Assembly (NCBI GenBank): GCA_025618425.1
Contig: CM046832.1
Location: 26,440,974-26,504,973, forward strand
Direction: 5' to 3'
Length of the DNA: 64,000 bases
Source: Heliocidaris tuberculata
Lineage: Eukaryota > Echinodermata > Echinoidea > Camarodonta > Echinometridae
The notes beneath the pieces were generated by a model. The model saw only the letters and a list, made by a program, of their open reading frames with translations. It was not told the DNA's origin and did not search any database. A program made the translations under genes and the position numbers. Shown in pieces: positions 12,190-24,918 of this stretch (the first letter of the stretch is position 1; each line of letters opens with the position of its first letter).

Positions 12190-12254
12190 GTTATCGTATA
12201 TTGTGATGAGTTGACTGAGCAGACTACTTAAACTGTGTTGCTAGCTGCATCGAT
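12190..12254 (+). other. XPOT: XPOT 5' UTR segment with a two-codon uORF
   Basis: A pyrimidine-rich tract ending in cttatacag at 12189 looks like a 3' splice site, so this 65-nt segment is probably the start of the exon that holds the ATG, with a separate non-coding first exon upstream. An in-frame TGA at 12216-12218 closes the XPOT frame. An ATG at 12206-12208 is followed by one codon and TGA (12212-12214), giving a minimal Met-Ser uORF. No TATA box or first exon could be fixed from sequence alone. Confidence 0.6.
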
Positions 12255-12314
12255 ATGAATGAGCAAGCACTCCAGGGACTTGGATCCTTCGCAACTGCTG
12301 CAGATCGGAACAGG
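12255..12314 (+). CDS. XPOT: XPOT coding exon 1 (aa 1-20)
   Basis: Starts MNEQALQGL, matching the vertebrate start MDEQALLGL, which fixes the start codon. Ends in phase 0 at donor gtaaat (12315). Intron 1 is 2.8 kb. Confidence 0.93.
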
Positions 12315-15300
12315 GTAAATATATCAAATCCAATATATCCAGAAAGGGCAGAGGATGGGAATTTTGTACAGTTTTTATATAATAAGAAATATGTTGGTTT
12401 CTTCACAGAGGTTCTGAAGAGCAGCTAATATATTTTTTTGATCTAGTACCAGTAATCAACCAGTTGGAAACCCTGTTAATGTATTCAAAATAAAATAAGA
12501 ATCTGTTTATAGACAGTTGTTATTTCTAAAAATATTGAATATTCGTTGCTGAAGGGAAGCTAAATACAGGTCCTTGGGAAACCACTATCTCTAAAAGGTA
12601 GAGAGTCAGTTACTTTAATAATGGAAAGCTAACTATTGTAACAAATATTTGCATAAATGAGGGCAGATAAGCTGCTTATGTGATACTTATGTGCCATCTG
12701 GGAATGATTTTTATTTGCTTTGATAGAAGGCAAAGTTCATTTCTAATAAACAAACGGATGGTAAAACATTTTTAGATCATGTTATATGTAACATTGAGGT
12801 ATTCAGAACCTGAAAAATAATATTAGACCTAAATCTTGTGTGAATTCTTGCATTGTAGCTTTCATGTTATCATCCTTCATACTTGAATGTGACATATCAT
12901 TTCAGAGAATGTGGTTGTATGTTTGTCACTTTCAGCTTAATGTCACAAATGTTTCCTCCTGTCATTTGAAAAATGACTTGTACAGTAAGTTTTGCCGGCC
13001 TTGACATTCATTACTTCAACTTTATTTTTTGTAGAGACAGAGAAGCAATGTTCCAGAGAGCCAGGGACAGAGAGAGAAAGATATAGAAAGAGATGGAGAA
13101 AGATAGAGTGAGAAGGAGAGAAAGAGGGGTAATGAGATATCAAATGAAAAACATTGGAACAGAAAGAACAGATATTTGGCAAAGGAAAAGTTTATTGAGG
13201 CTGTTGCAAGACAAGGGACTTTGGGGGAAACGAAGAGTGAGGGGGGGGGGGGGATCTATTTAATTGGATGAAGCAATCTCTTTAAAGGATTTAAGTGAAA
13301 TGATGGACATGGTAAATGCAAAAGTGGTGAAAAAAATATTCTGCGTCCGGTCAGGTCTGGGTTTTTTTTTTTTTTTTTTTTGTTGGGGGGGGGGGTTCTT
13401 CACCTTTCTTGTTTATTTTATAAAAATTATATAGGTTTTCTCTCATCACATAAAATATAAAATTAGATGGACTGCATTTCTTTGAGATATCATTTTGAAT
13501 TGAAAGTAGAAATTAGTTCATCATATTTACTAAGAATCTTACCCTCTTCAAGGTATTACTTCTGATTTCAGTGTTGAAAATTTCTGTAGTCATCTAGTCT
13601 GGAGGATGCATGTCATGAAGGTTTATCAAAGTACCTGGAAGAGAAGGTGAGGTTTTCCAAGTGGTAAACCAGGTAAGGGCGTGGGAGGTTGGGAGGCGAG
13701 GAGAAGGGAGTGTTTGTACAACAGTGTATTGTACATGTATGTGAGAGAGCCTAAAGCTGAAAGACAGAGAAAGATGGATGTACATGTACAGAGAAGGGCT
13801 TTGTTTGGAGAGAGACAGACAGAGAACGAGAGAGGACAGAGGAGGAGGGGGAAGAGAAAGAAAGACAATAGAGGGGGTATCCTTGAGCGATTGTGAGTGA
13901 GCAAAGCTGACTCACGGCTCATCCAGGCTGCTGCCTCATCCTAGCCATAGCCGTACAGTGGGCATCCAACCTAGCAAGCAAGGTGATTGGTGAGGCCCCC
14001 CTACTCCCCTCTGTCTCAGTCTGTTACATGGGTAGATGTGCTCTAACACCTGTTGATGTATTGACAGCACACCCCTCACATAGCATCACTCGGGCAGTAG
14101 TTGCCTTTCAGACCCTTTGTTACCCTTTCTCTCATAGATGAAGGCTGAAATCTGTGAGATGTACCTTGGTTCCCTATAGCAATTTTTCCATGGTAATTTG
14201 GAAGTTATTTGGTTGAATGTTTTGAGTGCAGGAAATCAACATTTTTATCATTCTTTCTTTTAATAGATGATTTTTATCTTGTTTTAATTTTGGAACAACT
14301 TGGGGGCAGATGGGATGTAACTTACAGATTAATGGAGAATTGGTTATTTGGCTTGCTCATGGCAGTGTCAAATGTAAGGTTGAGAAATGTTATGTCCAGA
14401 GTGGTAGAGGGTGATTCTGTGAAACGTGTCCCCTGCGATGTAATTCTTTTACCCATTTTTTTTTCCTCCAAAAATGAAAAATTCTGTGATATGATAATTG
14501 TCTAATTGTTCCACCATTCAAGAGTCATATTTTCATTTTGAATGAAATAAGTGCATAAGACTTGTGACGTCGTATGGGACAACACTTCCTGCAATTGTCC
14601 TTGGGGTAATTATTGGTACACTCAATCCTTCTAATTTCCCATGAATCACATATTGTATGCTACCTAAATACATTTCAATCCATGATTTCCTGTAGCGAGA
14701 TTAGTTACATACTAATGGATACAAACATTTTCACTACAAAATCAAAATATCACACATGAACTAAACAGGAGAGGAAAACAAAAAAAAGTAAGAACAGGGT
14801 CTGCAGATGTGATCTAACTCCAAGCAATGGCTCTCTCTCTCACAGGATTGGTGGGATGGCCAGTCGACTCATCCCTTCCACTAGAACCTCGGCCGCTTAC
14901 CGTTCATGCATCTCACATCACTCCTAACAGACAAACTCTTCTACTCTCAACCAATGCTGACTTGACTTTGATATGACAGAGCCTCCTCCCAAGTTTACTG
15001 GAATCTAAATTTGGATGCTACTACACAGTGATCTTTTTTCTCAAATGTTCAAGGACTTCGCCGGTTCACATTTTTATTTGAATGCTGTTTTTTGTTTGAC
15101 CACTCATGTTTCCCGTGCAGGCCTTGGCGTACTTTGACCAGCTGAAGCAGTCTGACGATGGATGGAAGTTATGTGCGGAAGCTATCACTCAAGGTGTCTA
15201 TGAGAATGATCACATCAAGTTCTTCTGCTTTCAAGTACTAGAACATTTTATCAATGAAAGGTAATCCATATTGTTTCTTGGATTGCTGATGCTCTTATGT

Positions 15301-16015
15301 TAATGAAAAACATTAATCTCTTCATTTAGAATGTCATATCATATAGCTATTCTCATAGAATGTTTCAGTTTATTCCTGAAGCACTGATTTCTTAAAATGC
15401 TTCATCTTCTGTATTCTTTTTTGGGGTTATATACATTATATAGATTAAGGTCTTAACCAAATATGCAGAAAAAACGCTTGAATATTTCTATTTACTGGAA
15501 TGAAATGTGTTACTGTTGTGAAGAAAATGTTTGATTAATTGAATTTTCATTTAAGGTGGAAAATTTTTTTTAGTTGTCTTTGACTTTCTGACAGTAGTCT
15601 TTTGATGTTCAATTTACCAAAAGTGAAAGCTGTCTGATTGGTCTTCATATGACCAAGTACTGTGGTAATGACTCTTCAATAGTTAATTGCTTAATTACAT
15701 ATTCTAAATTTACTGAAAAGCAACAACAGTGATTACAATACAGAACTAACAAAATATATGTTATGGAGGAAAAGTCTTTAACAGATTATTTAAATATATC
15801 CTAGGCTAACCTTTGATAGGGCAAAGATTAAGTCTAGACCTGGGTGTCCACAACATGAAGCCCAAACTTTCTGTGGTTCCTAGGTTCGGACCAGTGGGAG
15901 AGGGAGGCCTTGTAGAAGGTAGAACCTTGAAGAAGATATCTTCAGAACAATGGAATAATACTGAATGTAGAAGGGGGATGATTGACATTACATGTAAGGG
16001 CATACTAGTCTGACT

Positions 16016-16048
<33 letters not shown>

Positions 16049-19000
16049 CTTTTAAAGTCCACTCCAAATTTTATTAAGTTAAACCGAAATGGAAATTCTT
16101 TTTGCCCAATTGATCGTGAGCCCAGCAGCCACTGAGCAGCGCCAGATCGACGTTGCTCTATCCCTTATTGTTGAACGCCAAACAAGGTAGCAGCAACTCC
16201 CATCTTTTAACGTCTTTTTGTATGACGCGGCCGGGGTTCGAACCCACGACCTCCCGGTTGTGAGGCGGATGCTCTACTGACTGAGCCAACACACCGGTCC
16301 ATCTAACTATGATGGCATAAAGCAGTAACCTTTATGAAAATAAAATTATTTCTTGCAAGCATTTTCATTAGAAGGGGGAAGTGGGTCATGGAAGAAATTT
16401 GACTTGGCTGGTCATATTTCTTTATAGGTTTAATAACTTTCAGTTCAAGTGAGTAAACGTAAATGATCTTTCTATTATGATCATACCATGTTCAAGTTTA
16501 TTTCTTTGTATTTGTTTGCAGATATGTGACAGCAGACCCTACTGATCAGCAGCTGTTGAAACAAACCCTGATGAGATGGCTTCATGTACAGGTAATGTAT
16601 AGGACCTTACAGCTGGAAAACTTGGGTGTCTTCAAAGTTGATTTGTAGTTAAGACTAACCACATATTCCTTTTTCGTTTGTCTTTTGTACAAATTTCTCA
16701 AATGTTCCTTTAGCTGAACTTTTAGTTCCTTTCGGAATGAAGGTGGTGCCAAAAGCATATTATTTTTGCTGGTTTTCATTCCATTCCACTTTTCTTCACG
16801 AGGATATCTAAAAAGGAGAAAAAAATGATCAAAAATTTGAACTTGTTACAAGTATACATCATCATAGGGATTTCAGTGTATCAGATATTGGAGTAATTAG
16901 GTCAGAGTTCACAGGTGACAGGAGTCAGTGTAGATGGACATTTTAAGTTTAGTCTTGTATCTCAAGAACAATTTGAGGTGGAGACTTCAAAACTTGTATA
17001 GATATGCATCACCATAGGTATAGTTGTCAAAACATGTGCTTCCATATGTTTGTTAAATAATTATTCCGTACAAATGTTCGAAATAGTTGACATATTTGGT
17101 CTAGAGGACTCGCTCTTTCCATGTCTCTCTGATCTTCTTTTCAGACAATGGCTACCCAGGAAGAGAAGAGTTTTGTGCGGAACAAGGCAGCTCAACTCTT
17201 CTCTCTCATGTTCATCAATGACTACCCTCACAGATGGCCCACTTTCTTCTCCGACCTTCTCCAGATGCTCCAGGTTGGCGAGGCTGCTGTCGATATGTAC
17301 CTCAGGGTACTGCTGGCCATCGACACGGAGGTTGTGGACAGGGAGATCATTCATACCCAAGAGGTATGATGGTTTAGCTGAGCTTTGTTTCACCTGTGGT
17401 AGTAACTCTCCCCTCAAATTGACCACCCAGCTCACTCTTCTGTAATATGGAGAGGAGTATCGTGTTCAGAATGTGCTTGATGAGCTCAGAAGTCTGGATG
17501 ATGCCTAAGTGCATTCGTGTCATGATTGTATCCAAAATATGTATCAAGCTATTAATTTAGGTTAAACTTGTTGCTTAGGTGAGAATCAATAAGGGTCAAT
17601 TCTGCACCTCTCTTCATCATATTAGGAAAAACTTCATCTGTCGAAGCTACAGCAGAATTGCAGAAAGATATAATACATTACTCTGTATTAAAAAGTGTGT
17701 TATAAAGTGTTTTCATAATTACCTGTGTTAAAGGGAAGCTTGAGTTCTGGGAAAGGTAAAAAAAATAATTTGTGAGCTTTCTCATTCTTTTTATGTTATT
17801 TCTGAAGATTATCATAGTAGATATGTCTCCTGAAAAAGATTGCTCTTCAAATGCTATCATATTCAAAATATGACAAGAAACAGCTGAAATGTTCGGGCCG
17901 AACATTTGTGTGTAGTCCCATATACACATTTCTGTGTGCTGTGTATGTGACTTTCTGAGTCAATTTCTTATCATTTTGGTGATTCCAAAACCTTACAGCA
18001 TACACCAATTCTTATGTGCTATATAATCAACCTTTCCCAATTGCTTGAGACAGTTTTTTTTTCACAATTCAGTCTTATGACCAGAACTCAACTTTATCTT
18101 TAATCTTTTTAAAATGATTCAGACTCTGTCATAAATATATCTACTTCAGATCTCAAGAAATTTCTAATTATCTGTTCAAGTCCTTCTAAGTATGACACAA
18201 TCCAACTTAGTATTGTCATATGTTGAACGAACTGTCATGCATAGTGATTTCTCAACTTTCATTTCTTGTTCTAGGAAACAGTAAGGAATAATCAACTCAA
18301 AGATGAAATGAGAGAGAGATGTATTCAAGACCTTGTGAATTCCTGGTTCCAGATACTTGTAAGTAATATGCAACGTGCAAAACCCAGTGAAAAGTTTTTG
18401 ACCTTTCTTAGATTCAGTGCCCTATTGTTTAGGTATCTTCCGTTTATTTGTCAGGTTTTAATTTTAGCAATTGATAAAGATATGCACAATTTTAGTTTAT
18501 TTTCTTTTTATTGGGAAAAATAAAGAAATGAGAGATGAAAAATAATTTATTCAGGTGGCTGCCATAAACAATTTTCTTTAGTTTTTATGCATGTTTTTAT
18601 CTTTAATAACTCCTTTCACATATTCTCAATTGGAAATGGTTTGATAGAAGTTCAATATATTCAAAGAAGAAACAAGCATTACACTCTGTCTCCTCACTAC
18701 TATTATGCTTGTGATCCCTATACTTAGCCTTCAGTAATTCACTGAAACAAAGAAGAAGTGTTTTACAAACTAGTGTTTCCAAAGACGATTACTCAATTTG
18801 AAAAAAGAGTTTCCCTGAACACCATGCTGTCATGTGCCTCATGAGAGTGCAGGGCATCCTTGGAAGAGGAAGAATTAATGTTGATTCTCTTTATTATTGT
18901 CTTCAGTTATGTAATGAGATTGGCCTAGGGCAGTTGTTGTATGCAAACAGTACTGGTGTTCATGTGTGTTTGCCAAGTCATGATTCATAGAGAGCGTGTC

Positions 19001-22000
19001 TCACGGGGGGAATGTTCTAGGGATGAAACTGCACCCTCTATCAAGAGGTTCCTCTGAAAGATGAGACTATTAAGTGATGGATTGATGGAAAGATTGATAG
19101 AAAGTTGGAATTGAAAACTGTGATGTCATGTTGTTCAACAAGAGATCATCCTTGTCCCAGGATGAAGGATGAAATAATCAAAGAGTAAAATGGAAGGAGA
19201 AATTAGAAACGGGAGGGAAAATAGGAGTAAGCCAGGAATTTCGCTATGTTCAGTTCAGAAATGAGAATATTTCATTATTTATTGATGAGAGGTACAGATC
19301 TGGATGTGATTTGGTTCTGAAAGACACTAGTCCACAGTATATTCTGGAGCTTTTTGAACAAAGAAGAAAGGTATTGATTTTCTTTGGTTGAACAGTAAGA
19401 AAAAATTCTATGTCAAATTGTCCATTCAACCACTCCGTAGGTTACAAACCCTGGACAACGATCCCCCCACACTATCCCCAGGATAATACCCATGGACATC
19501 TACCCCCCCCCCCCCCCCCCACTCCACTAGGACAATCACCCTCATTACACCCAGAGAGACCAGTCCTGGTTACAAACATCTTTCACCAAGTGCCCAGGAA
19601 ACTAAATAAGGAAACTATCCATTAGATTGTAATCTGCAATTTGTTTCCAGTATATTCAGAGAATTTAACTGCAAACAGAGACACCATTTGACATCTACTT
19701 CCCCCATCACATCAGGATATTTGAACAGAAGGGGTGATCAAGAAAGCTTCCCCTGGCAAAGCTGATCGGATGGCCACTTTTCTGGTATTCACACTGCCAG
19801 GTTTTTTGCGAGGCTTAATTCAATTTCCTCCGTTTCTCAACGACTTCCTCTCTGTCTGTTAGGTGTTTCCACACTGTAGCCGTTAGTGTGGCTGTTGGAG
19901 TCAATTCCATGGTGCAAATAGGGAAGAAACAAGGGGTGAATTTGATGGGGGTTATGTAGGGTTCATCCCCTCTCTGTGTGCGGAATGATTTCATCAGAGT
20001 AGTTCTGGGTAAGGTCTCAAGAGGGATGAAACAGAAATCTGGTAGAGAAAATTCTGATGATCAAGCTCAGAATAGTACCAGTATTATGTGATCAGTTGGA
20101 AGATGTGCATTTCCCCATTTTGGGGTTCTTACAATATTGTTTTACATCCTGCATTGGTAATTCTAAAGCATTGTCATTCTAAGGATTTTGTAAATCAGAG
20201 GCAGTTACATAAATTGATCATGTTGATGTGTCATGTTTGCTGACATGTAAGGGCAAATGGAAGATTTTTTAGTTATGGTCACTATAGGGGCATGCCTTCA
20301 CAATTATTTCACTAAGTTGATGTATGTTTTGTGTTGTCCATATGAAACAAACCTCTCTTAAAATTGAAAAAAAGGGTCTTGATAGAACTACTGAGTCTAG
20401 CAGTTTCTCACCAATTGTCATTAGCAAATGTTGGATCGCCATTGTTTTACCAGTATTAATGGAGAAATATGTTTCGTCAAGGAACCAGTGGAGAAATTAG
20501 GAGTCTATTGTAATCTACCAATAAGGTTTGGTGTAGGACTACGCGGTAGTGCTACCGTAAAACCAGAACTTTTGCAAAATGTTTAATAATGATAGTTATT
20601 TTCGTGGCAAGAAACTTTTGTGAATTGCAAATCTTGACTGCTTGCAAAGTTCTAGTTTTAATGCACCAAGAGTTGCTGGTTTTACACTATTTCAAGGGTC
20701 CAGAGTTCAAGGTGAGCACTTTTGAGAGGTCTCCAGAGGATTTATGAGGATGTCTAGAAGCATATTCCATATTTCCTGTTCTTGATCCTGTAGGAGAGCC
20801 AGAGGGCTTTCACAGTCTATTCTTGATATATTGTATGTCATGGCTCTATGCGTGTGGGATTTGAACCCTGTACCTTGTGGTTCACAGTCTGGAGACTTAT
20901 CCACTAGACCACAACACCTCATGCATGCAGCAGTTTCTGGCTTTACAGTATTTCAAGGGTACAGAGTTCAAGGTGAGCACAATTGAGAGGTATCCAGAAG
21001 ATTTGTGAGGATGTCTAGAAGCATATTCCGTATTTCCTGTCTGTGATCCTCCAGGAGAGCCAGAGGGCTTTCGAAACCAATTCTGTGTTTTGTGTCCAGG
21101 AAATTTGAGTGCAATTGTCATGGTCTGTTCTTTACAATGTGGCTCAATGTGTGTGGGTTGCCAGCTAATGCACAGACCATGTGAATATTTGTAGGCGTAT
21201 TATCTAAACGAGTGCAAATAACAAATTTTTTCAATTGTCAGATATATGTAAGAGATGACTAATGATAAGTGAGGAATCAAACCTGGACAAATGTAGTTAT
21301 TTGCAATAATGTTTTTGTTCTGTTAATTGCAAACCAGTTTTTATTTGTTAGACACTGAATAAAAGATCATTCACCTTTGGGTTAGTACGTTATACTAGTA
21401 CATTATGATGACCCCCCAAATATCTCCAATGATTATTTGTGTTATTTGTAGATTTCAAACATTTGTCAAAATGTAACCTTTGTTTGAGTATGAAAGCACC
21501 TCTATTTACCTCAGATGTTTTTATTCTCATTATTTTCTGTTGCAACAGAAGAACTATGAATCTTCCAATCCTGAGCTCGCCTGTCTTTGCCTGGAGGTCG
21601 TCGGCGTCTACGTCTCTTGGATCGACATCAGCCTGATTGCCAACGAAGGCTTCGTGGGCCTTCTCCTGCATCACTTGTCCATTGATGTATTGAGGGAGAG
21701 TGCTTGCGATTGCTTCCATGAGATCATTGAGAAAGGCATGGATCCTGTTGCCAAGACTGAGCTGGTGGAATCTGTGACCAAAGTCCTGCAGGATTCTGGG
21801 GTCATACCACCATCAGGGGTAGGTTTCAATCCCTCTGAACCTGGGTTCACTAGTCGTAAAAATCAGGATGAAATAGATGAAGAGGCTACCAATGTGTTGA
21901 TATTTAAGATTACGTGATATGCTCTCGCACACCGATACATAAGTTCACCCCTGGAACTCACACTATACCTAACCCTAACCCTAAAACTAATAACCTACAA

Positions 22001-24873
22001 CCCAATCGCAACCTTAAATCTAACCCTATTCTCTGATAAAATAAAGCCTGGTGCAAATGTCTCTGAATCAAATGTTGGATTACTAATAGGGTTTTAGGGG
22101 GTGAAAGAAGAAAAGATGTTTTTCTGTGCATGAAAGTATTGGATTCATCCATCTGGATTTTGTACTTTGTATTGTCTACTGTGAGCCGGAAGAGCGTCAA
22201 CTCTGTGGTAAAAATAGTGAGTTCACACGCTCATGGCTCCTAGCAGAAGATTATCATAGTAGAAATGTCCCCTGAAAAGGATTGCTCTTCAAATGCCCTC
22301 ACATTCAAAATATGACAAGAAACAGCTGAAATGTTCAGCAGGATTGAGTCAATTTCTTATCATTTTCATGCTTCCAGAACCTTACAGCATACACCAATTC
22401 TTAATTGCTATACAGTCAACCTTTCCCAATGCTTTGAGACAGTTTCTTTCACAGTGCAATCTCATGATCAGAACTCAACTTTATCTTTAACATCCAGAAG
22501 GGCATTAACCCTCTGTCAAAGAATATATTCTGGTTCTTAGAAGACAATATGATTGATGTTGCAAGGGGGAAATTTAAACTTATGTTCTATTGTGCCATTT
22601 TTTAATCTTTCCTATTGTGTTCATCTATCCCACCGTGTTGTCTCTATCCAGTTGACTCACCAGCAAACTATTAGTTGATTGCCTCAGGTAAGATGAGATT
22701 GTTTTGTATGCTGTTCATGTTATCAGTGTCGGCTTTTATTTCTTTTCTCCAACTTTTCCAGGAAGAAGACATCGACTTTGTAGCGAAGCTGTCCAAACTC
22801 ACAAATGGTATCGGATGCAACCTCATAGCATCATGGCAAAAGTGAGTGTTTCCCTCTTTAGACTTTGCCAAGAATCCGTAACAGTTCACACCCTCTGTAG
22901 TAGCACCTGTTACTCTTTATCCAAGGTTGATTAATTCTAGATTGGTTTTAAGCCATTGTGTTGATAATGTTCCAAATTGAAAATTAGCTTCAAGATAGCT
23001 CTGTTGATTTGCTAATCACTCAAGGTAGCATGTAGTAAACAAATGATTTGTAGGATGATGTATAAAGTGATGAAGAATTTTAAGATAATAACAAATTTTA
23101 ATTCAAGACTCATGAATGATTCAATAAATAGTATTGTAAGCAATTTTAATCAATTTTAAGAATTCATGTGTCAGATCGATGAAAGTGATTTATTGGCTTA
23201 TATTATTAATGAATGCTACAATCACTTTCAAATTTTACATCATCTTTAAACTGTAAAATCAGTTATTGACAACATGCATGAGTTATTTCAGAAAGGTTTT
23301 ATTGTTTGAAATTGTAGAGAGAAAGGAGATGTATTTGGAAGAATGAAATAAATGACAGAATAGAGATTAAGTACATTGAAACAGGTAAAATATAAAGAAA
23401 CATGGGGTATGAAACAAGAGGGAAGAATTAGATGAAACAAGTATGTTTGAAACCTTTTCTTATACAGACTGGTGAAGAGCAAGAACTCTGTTGAAGCCCT
23501 GAAGACATTGCAAGCCATAGATAATAAACTACCCTTGCTCTTTATGTTTCTCGGTCATGAAGACGATGACATCTCCTTGGCCGTATCGGAGTTTGCCAGG
23601 GACTATGTAGGCATTCTCAAACAGGTCAGTACAAGCTGCACATTCTCTATTTTGCATTTGTTATTTTCACTGTGAAAATGTCTTGATTCGACATCTCTCA
23701 TTTCTTTGGATTATGTTACCTACAAATGTGGCTTTATTTTCTGTCTTCCCATTTTGGCAGTTATCCCCTTGACTGTTGTACTTTCAAATTTCGAGGGCGC
23801 TGAAAAATAGTATAGTTCCTGTTTTCATTGAGCTTCTTTTTAGTAGAAAAAAGATGTGAACATGTACAGTAGGTGGATTGGTGGCCATCCTTTATAAGTC
23901 TATAGTGTATCATGTCCATAAGAGTGATGCATTTTAGGGTAATAAAAGTTAAAGTATGATCATATCAATAATCAGGGAGAAGCAGGTTGTAATATAACAT
24001 GGTTTATGAAGTTGCATGTGGAACAGTATATTAAAGATGTCACAACATCTTTAGGAGTTTAAAATAGTGCCTATATTATCAGATGTTTCCAATTACATAA
24101 AAGTTCAAGTCTGATGGCATTATAGCATGGGAGGATGTGGTTAGCCGTTTAGTAAATAGCCTTAATTTATGTCAAGGGTTTAGTTCGATGTTTGCCAAAT
24201 TTGAACATCATTTTAATATTGCATTTACAACATTACATGACACAAAGGACTCCATAGGGTGAGAAACCTGTGCATCCTAAATTTCAAGTATTTGTAAGAT
24301 CCAGAGGAAGATATGAGAAGTTTAAATTATTTGACAATATCTTCATGGAGTATGTAAGTTGTAGTCTGAAAAAATAGATATTCTTTCCCACAGAATATTT
24401 TGAATGAGAAGTGGCAACATTGTGTAATGTTCATCTCTACCTTGCCAAATGTTAGGCTCGAGTGTACTCTTTAGAATTTACTTTCAGCTTTGTGCTCTTG
24501 GGCCAAGCAGGTGAATAATTGGTGATGGAGGGAGGGGAAAAGTATATCAGGACAATGGGCAATGTTGAATCAGGGTTCTTTTATGTATGAAAAAATCCAG
24601 TTAATGTTTGTCCTTGTGGTTTCAAGTTTTGGGTGCTGTAAATAAAAATATTCATGTAAAGTTTCAAATGATATTTTGAAAAATAGATGTGAAGAGTATT
24701 ATCAGAAATGACAAATAAATTCAATCTTGGTTGATTCTTACCTCTCTCATTGTCTATTTACACTAGATTGGTATGCTTAATGAGAGCCAGATTGCCAACA
24801 CACAGAGACTCCTGCTCATCCTCCTTCATAAGTTCTACTCTGATGAGACGTATAACTTTATCAACATCATCAT

Positions 24874-24918
<45 letters not shown>

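Noticed and set aside
16222..16300. tRNA gene on the minus strand
   Set aside because: A and B boxes are clear, but the acceptor stem does not pair fully and a SINE body with (TTA)n tail follows, so it is a SINE head.
24767..24859. Functional mutually exclusive exon 9
   Set aside because: Lacks the conserved GEDE block and any usable donor in phase, and runs into a microsatellite then a stop.
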